Shown here: positions 8,912-17,132 of the stretch, piece by piece | Numbering within the stretch: the first letter of the stretch is position 1 | Layout: each line of letters opens with the position of its first letter | DNA from: Denitratisoma oestradiolicum | GTDB lineage: Bacteria; Pseudomonadota; Gammaproteobacteria; Burkholderiales; Rhodocyclaceae | Direction: 5' to 3' | DNA length: 64,000 nucleotides | Assembly (NCBI RefSeq): GCF_902813185.1 | Contig: NZ_LR778301.1 | Location: 1,364,001 to 1,428,000 of the forward strand | The notes under the pieces: generated by a model | The model's database searches: none | Seen by the model: the letters and a program-made list of their open reading frames with translations, nothing else | What the model was told of the DNA's origin: nothing | Program-made: the position numbers and the translations under genes

Positions 8912-9621
8912 TGAAAAAACTGCTCATCACCCTGCTCTGTGTTCCTCTGCTGGCCTTGGCCAGCGGTCCCGAACTTCATCTGGATAAGGCACCCGACAAG
9001 GCCGGCGACAAGGCGGCCTTGCAGAATGGCGCCAAGCTCTTCGTCAATTACTGTCTGAACTGCCACTCGGCGTCCTACATGCGCTACAACCGCCTGCAGG
9101 ATATCGGGCTGACGGATCAGCAGATCAAGGACAACCTGCTGTTCACGGCGGAAAAGGTGGGCGAGCCGATGCGCATCGCCATGCAGCGTGACGACGCCAA
9201 GATATGGTTCGGCGCCGCGCCTCCCGACCTGACGGTGATCGCCCGTGCACGGGCTTCGGAGTTCGGTTCCGGTGCCGACTGGCTATACACCTACCTGCGC
9301 ACCTTCTACCGGGATCCGGCCCGTCCCTCGGGCTGGAACAACAAGGTCTTCGAGAACGTGGGCATGCCCCATGTGCTTTGGGAACTCCAGGGAGAGCAGG
9401 TTATGGGCGAGGACCACAAGCTCACGCTCGAAAAAACCGGCAAGCTGAAGCCCGAGGAGTACGATGCGGCGGTGGCTGATCTGGTAGCCTACCTGCAGTA
9501 CATGGGCGAACCGGTGGGCGAGTTCAGGAAAAAACTGGGTGTCATCGTCCTGATCGCCCTGGCAGCACTCTTCGTCTTGACGTACGCGCTTAAACGCGAG
9601 TACTGGAAAGACATCCATTAA
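8911..9621 (+). CDS. petC: Ubiquinol-cytochrome c reductase, cytochrome c1 subunit
   Basis: A 236-residue cytochrome c1. It has a cleavable signal peptide (MKKLLITLLCVPLLALASG), the heme-binding CLNCH at residues 48-52, the RAR-rich PPDLTVIARARASEFGSGADW region and a single C-terminal anchor helix (LGVIVLIALAALFVLTYAL) ending in KREYWKDIH. It accepts electrons from the Rieske protein in the periplasm. ATG at 8911 was chosen because it directly precedes the signal peptide and overlaps the petB stop; earlier in-frame codons lie inside petB. The axial Met ligand is not assigned here. Confidence 0.96.
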   Translation: MKKLLITLLCVPLLALASGPELHLDKAPDKAGDKAALQNGAKLFVNYCLNCHSASYMRYNRLQDIGLTDQQIKDNLLFTAEKVGEPMRIAMQRDDAKIWFGAAPPDLTVIARARASEFGSGADWLYTYLRTFYRDPARPSGWNNKVFENVGMPHVLWELQGEQVMGEDHKLTLEKTGKLKPEEYDAAVADLVAYLQYMGEPVGEFRKKLGVIVLIALAALFVLTYALKREYWKDIH

Positions 9622-9720
9622 CTTATTTCCTGACCAATGCATATGGGGCATCGAGAAGCAAGCGCACCACCAGCCCGGAAGGTTGTGCGCGATGCCGATT
9701 ATTCCTGGGGTACGAGTACC

Positions 9721-10317
9721 ATGATGAACCTGTACTCGGGCACGACGTGTCCGTTTAGCCACCGCTGCCGCATCGTCCTGTACGAGAAGCAGATGGACTT
9801 CCAGGTGATCGATGTCGACCTCTTCAACAAGCCAGAAGATATCGCCGTCATCAACCCTTACAACCGTGTCCCCGTGCTGGTGGATCGCGATCTGGTGCTC
9901 TATGAGGCCAACATCATCAATGAATACATTGATGAGCGTTTCCCTCATCCGCAACTGATGCCGCCCGATCCCCAGACCCGGGCCAAGGCACGGCAACTGC
10001 TCTACACCATGGAGCACGAACTGTTCAGTCATATCGACTCCCTGGAGAAGAACCTCAAATCGGCCGAGAAGTCCCGTGCTCACGTGCGGGATCGCCTGTC
10101 CGAGTTGGCTCCGCTGTTTGCCAAGCAGAAGTATCTGCTGGGGGAGGAGTTCTCCATGCTGGATGTGGCGGTAGCTCCGTTGCTGTGGCGTCTGGATCAC
10201 TACGGCATCGAACTGCCCAAGGTTGCTGCGCCACTGATGAAATACGCGGAGCGCATCTTCTCCCGTCAGGGCTTCATTGACGCTCTGACGCCTTCGGAAA
10301 AGGTCATGCGTCGCTGA
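9721..10317 (+). CDS. sspA: Stringent starvation protein A (GST-fold)
   Basis: A 198-residue glutathione-S-transferase-like protein. The thioredoxin-like half begins NLYSGTTCPFSHRCRIVLYE, with DLFNKPEDIAVINPYNRVPVL and YEANIINEYIDERFPHP; the helical half ends near EKVMRR. SspA binds RNA polymerase and alters promoter choice under starvation. ATG 9721 (or 9724) gives the family N-terminus. It lies between petABC and sspB, the usual betaproteobacterial order. Confidence 0.95.
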   Translation: MMNLYSGTTCPFSHRCRIVLYEKQMDFQVIDVDLFNKPEDIAVINPYNRVPVLVDRDLVLYEANIINEYIDERFPHPQLMPPDPQTRAKARQLLYTMEHELFSHIDSLEKNLKSAEKSRAHVRDRLSELAPLFAKQKYLLGEEFSMLDVAVAPLLWRLDHYGIELPKVAAPLMKYAERIFSRQGFIDALTPSEKVMRR

Positions 10318-10373
10318 TTGCCCTCGACCGCGGGGCAAGAGCCCCGTGGCCGACATTTTCAGCCGTTCCCGCC

Positions 10374-10799
10374 ATGACCACAACCAAGCCCTATCTGATC
10401 CGCGCCATTCACGAATGGTGTACGGATCAGGGTTTTACGCCCTATCTCCAGGTGGTGGTCGATGCCACCACCCGGGTTCCCCGTGAGTATGTGCGCGACG
10501 GGCAGATCGTCCTGAATGTCGGTCACGACGCCACTCAGCACTTGCTGATGGGCAACGAGGAAATCACCTTTCAGGCACGCTTCAACGGTGCGGCCTTTCC
10601 CATTTCAGTGCCAGTGTCTGCTGTGGCAGCTATTTACGCCAGGGAAAACGGACAGGGTATGGCCTTTGAAACCGCTCCTGTCGAAGAGGATGCAACGCCT
10701 GTGGCTACTGCTGAGCACGCGCCTCCCGATGGAGAATCGCCAGAGCCTTCTCCTCCTGAGGCGGGCGGAGGGCGTCCCCGCCTGACTCGCATCAAGTAA
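10374..10799 (+). CDS. sspB: ClpXP protease specificity-enhancing factor SspB
   Basis: A 141-residue SspB adaptor. The folded domain covers about residues 1-95 (KPYLIRAIHEWCTDQGFTPYL, IVLNVGHDATQHL, ITFQARFNGAAFPISVPVSA, VAAIYARENGQGM). A Pro/Glu-rich flexible tail follows and ends in the short basic ClpX-binding peptide GGGRPRLTRIK. It delivers ssrA-tagged proteins to ClpXP. It follows sspA by 56 bp and is probably cotranscribed. Confidence 0.96.
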   Translation: MTTTKPYLIRAIHEWCTDQGFTPYLQVVVDATTRVPREYVRDGQIVLNVGHDATQHLLMGNEEITFQARFNGAAFPISVPVSAVAAIYARENGQGMAFETAPVEEDATPVATAEHAPPDGESPEPSPPEAGGGRPRLTRIK

Positions 10800-10902
10800 T
10801 TGATGTAGCGGCTTTCCTGGTTGCAAATATAATCCCAACATCCAAGGATATCAGGCCTTGGCAGGCGCCCGGATGCGAACAGAGCGCAGCTCTCCCGGCT
10901 TA

Positions 10903-10908
10903 TATAAT
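10903..10908 (+). promoter_or_regulatory. Candidate -10 box upstream of the chsH2-chsH1-ltp2 operon
   Basis: TATAAT lies in an AT-rich stretch 95 bp before the chsH2 start. A second TATAAT is at 10828-10833. Neither has a convincing -35 box, so which one is used cannot be told from sequence. No operator-like repeat stands out in the 203-bp gap. Confidence 0.35.
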
Positions 10909-11002
10909 CAGCAAGCACTTATCCATTGGGCAACCCCTCCCAGTATGACTCTGGGTGGTGGGCCGTCCAAATGTGTTCGCTTGATTATCTGGGAAATGAA
11001 TC

Positions 11003-11959
11003 ATGACTCCTGAAGAACTCAAAGCCTTTGAAGAAAAGGTCCGCGCCTATGTGGGCCGGGAAATCAGTCCCCGCAGGAAGGGCAAGGATGACGTCAATGC
11101 GGCGATGATCCGCCATTGGACCGAGGTGACGGAAGATCAGAATCCCGTTTACTCGGATGCCGAATTCGCGGCGAAGTCCAGCAAGAAAGGCCTCATCGCC
11201 CCGCCCACCATGCTCCAGATCTGGTCCATGGAAGGCTACCCGATGTGCAAGAACCCGACGAAGGATCTGCAGCGGGAACTGCACGAGGTGTTCAACTCCT
11301 ACGGCTTCACCGGCTCCCTCGGCACCAATACCAAGACGGAGTTCTATCGGGACCTGCGTCCGGGTGACCAGGTTTATTACCACACCATCATCGACAACAT
11401 TTCCGAGCCCAAGAAGACGGCCCGCGGCTTCGGCTATTTCGTCGAGACCGCCACCGCCTTTACCGATCAGAACGGCGATCCTATTGGCAGGCAGATTTTC
11501 CGCGTCCTCAAGTTCATTCCGGCCCAGCAAGAGGCCGCCGCTGGCTCGGATGCGCCGGTCAAGGCCCCCACCCGCATTCAGTCACCCCGCGGCCACGACA
11601 ACGCCTGGTGGTGGGAGGCGGTGGATCAGGGCAAAGTGCTGATCCAGCGTTGCAAGAGCTGCAAGACATTGCGCCATCCCCCCCGCCCCATGTGCGGCGA
11701 GTGCCAGTCCCTGGAGTGGGACTCCATCGAGTCCACCCTGGACGGCGAAGTGTTCAGCTTTACCGAGATCAGCTACCCGAAATTCCCCGGCTATCCCTAT
11801 CCCCTGGTGACGGGCGTGATCCAGTTGAAGGAAGGTACCCGCCTGGTGGCCGGTATTGTCGGCTGCGATCCCAGCGCGGTGCATATCGGCATGAAGGTGA
11901 CAGGCAAGGTCGAGAAGGTGGACGAGAAGACCTCGCTTCCCCAGTTCTACCCCGCCTGA
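11003..11959 (+). CDS. chsH2: Steroid side-chain enoyl-CoA hydratase subunit with DUF35 domain, ChsH2-like
   Basis: A 318-residue two-domain protein. The N-terminal half is a hotdog (MaoC) domain in which the usual D-x4-H pair is replaced (TEDQNPVYSD, Tyr at the His position), as in the non-catalytic subunit. The C-terminal half is a DUF35 domain with a zinc ribbon, Cys217/Cys220 and Cys231/Cys234, plus an OB fold. In Mycobacterium, ChsH2 pairs with ChsH1 to hydrate the C22 steroid enoyl-CoA, and its DUF35 domain binds the aldolase Ltp2. The next two genes are ChsH1- and Ltp2-like, which makes the assignment strong. The product would be degraded to a C19 androstane and propionyl-CoA. Confidence 0.88.
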   Translation: MTPEELKAFEEKVRAYVGREISPRRKGKDDVNAAMIRHWTEVTEDQNPVYSDAEFAAKSSKKGLIAPPTMLQIWSMEGYPMCKNPTKDLQRELHEVFNSYGFTGSLGTNTKTEFYRDLRPGDQVYYHTIIDNISEPKKTARGFGYFVETATAFTDQNGDPIGRQIFRVLKFIPAQQEAAAGSDAPVKAPTRIQSPRGHDNAWWWEAVDQGKVLIQRCKSCKTLRHPPRPMCGECQSLEWDSIESTLDGEVFSFTEISYPKFPGYPYPLVTGVIQLKEGTRLVAGIVGCDPSAVHIGMKVTGKVEKVDEKTSLPQFYPA

Positions 11960-11988
11960 CCTGATCGAGGAATAGCGAGACATCTACT

Positions 11989-12417
11989 ATGAATGCAAAA
12001 ACTTTGCGCTACGAGAAAGTGGCAGTGGGCGACAAGCTGCCGGAACTGAAGATCGACATCACCACCAGCCTGATCGTCAGTACTGCCATCGCTTCCCGGG
12101 ATTTCACGGAAGTCCATCATGACAAGAAGGCGGCTCAGGATTGCGGCCTGCCCGACGTGTTCATGAATATCCTTACCAGCAACGGCTTCATGGGTCGTTT
12201 TGTCACCGACTGGGCCGGTCCCGATTCCACCCTGAAGAGCATCGACTTGCGGCTGGGCGCGCCCAATGTGCCTGGCGTTGTCATGACCGTTACCGGCGAA
12301 GTGAAGTCCAAGGACGATGCCGCCGGCACTGTCGATGTGGAAGTGGTTGGAGAAAACAATGTATGGGGAAAGCACATGTCCGGTACCGTGCGTGTAGCCC
12401 TGCCGAAGGAGGCTTGA
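11989..12417 (+). CDS. chsH1: Steroid side-chain enoyl-CoA hydratase catalytic subunit, ChsH1-like
   Basis: A 142-residue single hotdog-fold MaoC protein. The hydratase pair is intact as SRDFTEVHHD (Asp38 and His43), complementing the degenerate domain of the upstream gene. The two would form the heteromeric hydratase acting on 3-oxo-4,17-pregnadiene-20-carboxyl-CoA, as known for the actinobacterial igr operon. It lies 29 bp after chsH2 and 3 bp before ltp2, so the three are one transcription unit. Confidence 0.87.
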   Translation: MNAKTLRYEKVAVGDKLPELKIDITTSLIVSTAIASRDFTEVHHDKKAAQDCGLPDVFMNILTSNGFMGRFVTDWAGPDSTLKSIDLRLGAPNVPGVVMTVTGEVKSKDDAAGTVDVEVVGENNVWGKHMSGTVRVALPKEA

Positions 12418-12420
12418 TTC

Positions 12421-13596
12421 ATGGATCGCAATATTTCTGACAAGGCTGCCATCTGCGGCATCGGCAACACCGAGTTTTCCAAGGACTCGGGTCGTTCCGA
12501 ACTTTCCCTGGCGGCTGAGGCCGTCAAGGCCGCCCTGGACGATGCCGGCCTGAAGCCCTCCGACGTGGATGGCATGGTGACTTTCACCATCGACCAGAAC
12601 GAGGAAGTGGATGTGGCCCGGGCACTGGGCTGCAATGACCTCAGCTTCTTCTCCCGGGTGCCCTACGGCGGCGGTGCTGCCACTGGCTGTCTGTTGCAGG
12701 CCGCCATGGCCGTGGCCACCGGTATTGCAGAAACCGTGGTGGTGTACCGCGCCCTCAACGGCCGTTCCGGTCACCGGTATTCGAAGGGTGTTTCCGGCGA
12801 GTTGATCACTGGCAGCGCCATCCACTACGGCTGGTACATGCCCTTTGGCCTGCTGACACCGGCCTCCTGGGTTGCCACCTTCACCCAGCGCTATATGCAT
12901 ATCAGCGGCTGCACTACCGACGCCTTTTTCGAAGTGGCCCAATCGGCCCGGGAGTACGCGGTCAACAACCCGGCGGCTTTCTTCTACCAGCGGCCCTTCG
13001 ACCGGGCCGAGTACGATGCCGGCAAGAAGATCTGCTCGCCCCTGAAAATCTACGACTGCTGCCAGGAGAGCGATGGCGGTTCCGCCGTGATCGTGACCAC
13101 GCCCGAGCGGGCCCGGGATATGAAGCAGCCCGGTGTGATGATCCGCGGTGTGGCCCAATGCTCAGGCAAGGATCAGGAGGAGATGACCTCCTTCTACCGT
13201 CCCGAAATCGGCTGCCTGCCGGAAATGGATCATGCGGCCAGAATGGCCTATGCCCAGTGCGGTTTGACTGCTGCCGACATCGACTCCGCGGTGATCTACG
13301 ATGCCTTCTCGCCCATCGTGTTGTGGCAGCTGGAGTCCTGGGGCTTCTGCAAGCCCGGTGAGGCCAAGGATTTCGTCAAGGGTGGCACCCTGCGCATCGA
13401 TGGACGGCTCCCCACCAATACCCATGGCGGCCAGTTGTCCGAAGCCTATATCCACGGTGTCAATGGCATCGTCGAAGCCGTGCGCCAGGTGCGGGGTACC
13501 TCGGTGAACCAACCGAAGAAGACCATCAATCATGCGCTGGTCACGTCGGGCGTTGGTGTGCCGACCGGTGGCGCGATTCTGGGCAGGATGGCCTGA
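12421..13596 (+). CDS. ltp2: Thiolase-fold steroid side-chain aldolase, Ltp2-like
   Basis: A 391-residue thiolase-superfamily lipid-transfer protein (SCP-x type). It begins ISDKAAICGIGNTEFSKDSG and has SLAAEAVKAALDDAGLKPSDVDG and a C-terminal NTHGGQLSEAYIHGVNGIVEA; homologues act as aldolases, not thiolases. In steroid degraders, Ltp2 with the ChsH2 DUF35 domain performs the retro-aldol cleavage that releases propionyl-CoA and leaves androstenedione. The position behind chsH2-chsH1 is exactly that of the igr operon. A strong terminator follows directly, so this ends the unit. Confidence 0.88.
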   Translation: MDRNISDKAAICGIGNTEFSKDSGRSELSLAAEAVKAALDDAGLKPSDVDGMVTFTIDQNEEVDVARALGCNDLSFFSRVPYGGGAATGCLLQAAMAVATGIAETVVVYRALNGRSGHRYSKGVSGELITGSAIHYGWYMPFGLLTPASWVATFTQRYMHISGCTTDAFFEVAQSAREYAVNNPAAFFYQRPFDRAEYDAGKKICSPLKIYDCCQESDGGSAVIVTTPERARDMKQPGVMIRGVAQCSGKDQEEMTSFYRPEIGCLPEMDHAARMAYAQCGLTAADIDSAVIYDAFSPIVLWQLESWGFCKPGEAKDFVKGGTLRIDGRLPTNTHGGQLSEAYIHGVNGIVEAVRQVRGTSVNQPKKTINHALVTSGVGVPTGGAILGRMA

Positions 13597-13612
13597 TCCT
13601 TTTCAGCTCGTC

Positions 13613-13658
13613 AAATAAAACGGCCTCCCGTCTTTTCTGACGGGAGGCCGTTTTATTT
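13613..13658. terminator. Strong bidirectional rho-independent terminator
   Basis: A 20-bp perfect stem pairs 13613-13632 with 13639-13658 across a 6-nt TTTTCT loop. The GC-rich part is CGGCCTCCCGTC/GACGGGAGGCCG, and it is flanked by A-rich and T-rich runs, so it can act in both directions. It closes chsH2-chsH1-ltp2. Confidence 0.92.
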
Positions 13659-13751
13659 TGAAGGAGTGACCATACCGATCAGAGTAGGAGAAGACTGCAA
13701 TGTATCTAAAAGCTGGGGAGATTTAGCCGGTAAGATATTAAAATCGAAGAG

Positions 13752-14459
13752 GTGTCGATTTCATATGAACTGCCTTGCACAACTGAGAAAATGACCGTGT
13801 TTCAGAAAACCGAAAAGGAACGTCCTTTTCCATCTTCGCACGATCGGCGGCCGGGAAGTGGCGAGGCCACCAAGGTCGCTCTGCTCAAAGCCGCCGAGAA
13901 AGTATTTGCTGAACTGGGTTATTCCACTGCCCGCCTCGACCATGTGGCAGCTGCTGTAGGTATTCGTCGTGCTTCACTGCTCTATTACTTCCCTACGAAA
14001 CAAGAGCTTTACGATCAGGTCGAGGCCGCTATCTTTCGTGAACTCGGAGACTATACAGAGCAGAAGTTGCGGGAGTGCCAGACACCTTGGGAACAACTCC
14101 TGGCCTTGACTGACGTGTGGCTTGATTTTTGGACCGGACGTCCCACTGGAGCACGCATCATCCTGCGCATAACGGCGGATATCACGCCGCGCGTCAATGA
14201 CCCGATCCAGTTTGCCGGGCCGACCATTCTTCATTTTGAACGTATCCTTCGTGCTGGCGTAGAGCAGGGAGAGTTCATCGAATGTGCAGCCAGCGATCTA
14301 ATCTGTCTGCTAGGCGGCAGCATCCTCCACTACGTCTGCATTGCCCCGCACTTGGGGCCTACCCGTTCCTATCGTTCTGATGATCCTGCGCACGTGGCCA
14401 CCTTCCGCGCCATGATCCATCGCACTGCCCGGGCCTTGCTTACCCCGCCGGACAAATAA
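13752..14459 (+). CDS. TetR family transcriptional regulator
   Basis: A 235-residue TetR-type repressor. The DNA-binding helix-turn-helix is in KVALLKAAEKVFAELGYSTA, then HVAAAVGIRRASLLYYFPTK and QELYDQVE (about residues 40-85). The ligand-binding half is variable. The annotated start is GTG 13752; ATG 13791 (codon 14) is an equally good alternative, and neither has a strong ribosome site. It is convergent with the TonB receptor gene, and base use is less GC-rich than upstream. Its target is unknown; the 50-bp palindrome at 16909 is a candidate operator. Confidence 0.88.
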   Translation: MSISYELPCTTEKMTVFQKTEKERPFPSSHDRRPGSGEATKVALLKAAEKVFAELGYSTARLDHVAAAVGIRRASLLYYFPTKQELYDQVEAAIFRELGDYTEQKLRECQTPWEQLLALTDVWLDFWTGRPTGARIILRITADITPRVNDPIQFAGPTILHFERILRAGVEQGEFIECAASDLICLLGGSILHYVCIAPHLGPTRSYRSDDPAHVATFRAMIHRTARALLTPPDK

Positions 14460-14462
14460 AAA

Positions 14463-14486
14463 ACTGCCGGTGTTACTACCGGCAGT
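14463..14486. terminator. Hairpin behind the TetR gene, possible weak terminator
   Basis: ACTGCCGGT (14463-14471) pairs with ACCGGCAGT (14478-14486) across 6 nt. No T-run follows on the + strand, so termination would be weak. The 187-bp gap to the convergent receptor gene holds nothing else that I can support. Confidence 0.45.
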
Positions 14487-14646
14487 CGCTGGGATATTTG
14501 GATCGGCTGGTCGGTCTGATGAGGCGTGGCGTCCATTGTCACCGGTCCCGAGAGACCGGCGCAGCCGACCGCACCAGCAGCTCCAAGGTTACGCAGCCAG
14601 GCGTTGCGGCCATCGGCTAGTGGTGCGCATGATGCGGCCTCCCTCC

Positions 14647-16845
14647 CTAAAACTCGTAGATCGCATCCATGCCGTAGGAGCGAGGGGCGCCGAATACCGC
14701 CGTGGGAGCGCCGGCGTTGAAGTGGCCGATGTAGTACTTCTTGTCAGCCAGGTTCTTGCCCCACAGGGCCAGGCGCAGCCCCTTCAGGCCCGGGATCTCG
14801 GCGAGGCCGAGGCGGGCGTTGACCAGAGCATAGTCACCGACGATGTACTGGCTGGTGGCAATATTGGTCTGGGTGTACTTCTGACCCTGCCAGGAATAGT
14901 TCAGATTCACCGTTAGCAGACCGATGGACGTCTTCGGCAATTCATAGGAAATATCTGCATTGAACGCATGGGAAGGGGCATTGGGAAAACGGTACGCCGA
15001 AGCTACATCGACGCCGGTGACCGGGTTTATCACCTGGTCGTAGTTCGCGTAGAGATAGGCGTAGTTCGCTGTTGTCACCAGCCCTTTGCCGATCAATGCC
15101 GTTGCCTCCAGTTCTACGCCGCGTATTGTGGCTTTGCCGGCATTAAAGATATTTGTGATCGCAGGGTTCAGTGGATCGGCTTGCACGTTTACCTGGATGT
15201 CTTCGTACTTGGATTGGAACAGCGCCGAGTTCAGCCGTAGCTTGTTGTTGAACATCTGAGTCTTCAATCCCAACTCGGTGCTCACCAGGGTCTCTTGATC
15301 GAAGCCCTGGGAGAATGCGGCAGGATTCGGAGCGCGCACGTTGTAGCCGCCGCTCTTGTAGCCCTTTACTGCTTTGCCATAGATATTCGTGCTGTCGTTG
15401 ACGTCATAGGCAGCTACAAAACTTGGGCTGAAGTTGCGGAAATCCTTGTCTCCGTATGCCACGCCACCGGGTGCCGCAGGGTCGGGCACGATCGCACCGT
15501 ACACAGGCAGGATGGTTTGAAAGGCCTGGTATTTGCGGGCCCAGCGACTGTCGCTGGTCCAGCGCGCGCCAATGGTCAGGTGCAGGCGGTTTTCAAGTAC
15601 GTCTGGGGTCCAGGTGGTCTGGCCGAAGATCGCTGTGGATTCGTTGCGGATTTTCTGGCTTTGCAGGCTGTTGGTTACATTGTTTAGCGGGTTGCGGATG
15701 GTCTGCGTGATCGCGTCCGCATTGCCCTTTTCCTCAAAGTAATAGAGTCCGGCCACATACTTCCAGCGCTCGTCGGCGGAGGTGCCCAGAAATTGCAATT
15801 CCTCGCTCAACTGCTGCTGGTGGGTCGTACCAGTGTTTTGCAGCAATGGATAGTTCCCCAGAGAGACGGGATTAGCGTAGAAAATCTGGTTCTGGAAATT
15901 GTCCAACGTCCGGTATCCAGTAAGGGATTTGATCTGAAAGCGTGGGCCGACATCCCAGGTTATTGTCAGACTGTGGCCCGAGGATTTCACGTCATTGGGT
16001 AAGACATTGTTGGCACGGACTCCTCCGGCGACAGGGCGGTCGATAACATTCGGATAGAGCACTGCTGGTGCCGCATAGAAGGGCGTATCGTTGAGCGTAC
16101 TTTCATCGTAGGTGTAGCGCACCGATATAACGCTGCTGGCTTTCCATAGTGCGTCGATGCGCCAGGCTTCACGGTCTTTGTCTCCATAGCGGGAAACGCC
16201 GGTTCCCAGGTTTCTGATGAAGCCCTCTTCCTTTTCTTTCAGATAGCCGATGCGTACTGCCACGCTGTCACCGATAGGGACATTCACCGAAGTGCGGGCA
16301 TCGAACCGGTTACGGTTGCCTAAGGATATCTGCTGCTTGAACCGCCATTCTCCGGGGGGCGGTGCCTTGGAAATGAAGTTTACGGCGCCGCCTGTAGCAT
16401 TTCGGCCATAAAGTGTGCCCTGAGGACCGCGCAATACCTCTACCCGTTCCAGATCTGCCACGCTGCTTGCCAGGCCCTGGCTGCGCGCAACATAGATGCC
16501 GTCTACGTACATTGCAACACTGGGATCCTGGGTAATCTGGTCGTCGGTGAGACCGATACCTCGGATGTAGAGGAGGGCAGTGCCGGCGCTGTTGGGATGG
16601 GGAGTCAACTGCAAATTGGGTACTTTGGAACTGAGGTCGGTTATGCCGCTGATACCCTTGATCTCCAAATCTTCTTCAGTCATGGCGAGGATGGAAATAT
16701 TGGTTTTTTGAAGCGACTCGGCTCGTTTCTCGGCGGTCACGACAATTTCTTCCAATTGTTCCTGTTGTTTGGCGGAAACGCTGTTAGCGATCACTGTGCT
16801 TCCAAACATCAGACAGATTGCAGATGTAATTTTTTTGTATGTCAT
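14647..16845 (-). CDS. TonB-dependent outer-membrane receptor
   Basis: A 732-residue receptor. It has a signal peptide ending near SVSA, a TonB box EEIVVTAEKRAE, a plug domain (about residues 45-165) with VEVLRGPQGTLYGRNATGG, and a 22-strand beta-barrel ending in the outer-membrane signature AIYEF. Phrases such as YGKAVKGYKSGGYN and the plug style match the family common in sphingomonads and steroid degraders, for which hydrophobic substrates are often proposed. No siderophore-specific feature is visible. AAGGAG lies 6 nt before the ATG. Sitting between two steroid gene sets suggests steroid uptake, but this is inference. Confidence 0.93.
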   Translation of the reverse strand: MTYKKITSAICLMFGSTVIANSVSAKQQEQLEEIVVTAEKRAESLQKTNISILAMTEEDLEIKGISGITDLSSKVPNLQLTPHPNSAGTALLYIRGIGLTDDQITQDPSVAMYVDGIYVARSQGLASSVADLERVEVLRGPQGTLYGRNATGGAVNFISKAPPPGEWRFKQQISLGNRNRFDARTSVNVPIGDSVAVRIGYLKEKEEGFIRNLGTGVSRYGDKDREAWRIDALWKASSVISVRYTYDESTLNDTPFYAAPAVLYPNVIDRPVAGGVRANNVLPNDVKSSGHSLTITWDVGPRFQIKSLTGYRTLDNFQNQIFYANPVSLGNYPLLQNTGTTHQQQLSEELQFLGTSADERWKYVAGLYYFEEKGNADAITQTIRNPLNNVTNSLQSQKIRNESTAIFGQTTWTPDVLENRLHLTIGARWTSDSRWARKYQAFQTILPVYGAIVPDPAAPGGVAYGDKDFRNFSPSFVAAYDVNDSTNIYGKAVKGYKSGGYNVRAPNPAAFSQGFDQETLVSTELGLKTQMFNNKLRLNSALFQSKYEDIQVNVQADPLNPAITNIFNAGKATIRGVELEATALIGKGLVTTANYAYLYANYDQVINPVTGVDVASAYRFPNAPSHAFNADISYELPKTSIGLLTVNLNYSWQGQKYTQTNIATSQYIVGDYALVNARLGLAEIPGLKGLRLALWGKNLADKKYYIGHFNAGAPTAVFGAPRSYGMDAIYEF

Positions 16846-16908
16846 GTTTTCTCCTTATGTTTTTTGATGGCGTACCAACAGACAGGGGGCGTGACCCGAA
16901 GTCGTTGG

Positions 16909-16958
16909 ATCGCTGTTGACTAGACTACCTACTAGTAGGTAGTCTAGTCAACAGCGAT
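16909..16958. promoter_or_regulatory. 50-bp perfect palindrome, candidate operator/promoter
   Basis: Bases 16909-16933 are the exact reverse complement of 16934-16958. The core CTACCTACTAGTAGGTAG looks like a TetR-type operator. The outer part contributes TTGACT (16916-16921) and, by symmetry, the same on the other strand, so overlapping divergent promoter elements are possible. It lies 63 bp upstream of the receptor ATG and 175 bp upstream of the phosphatase ATG. Confidence 0.75.
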
Positions 16959-17132
16959 AAAACCCCTATTGAGTCAATGCTTAAGGATGCTTCGGAAGCG
17001 TGGGGCCCTTAGCGCTGTGGCAGTTTTGCAGGCAGAGTCGAACCCTTTGGACGGGCGGCGTGGGTTTCTGTCAAGTGAGCAAGGGGGGGGCTGTCAATGT
17101 CAAATCCGTGTCAAATTTTTCGGAGTTGTTAC

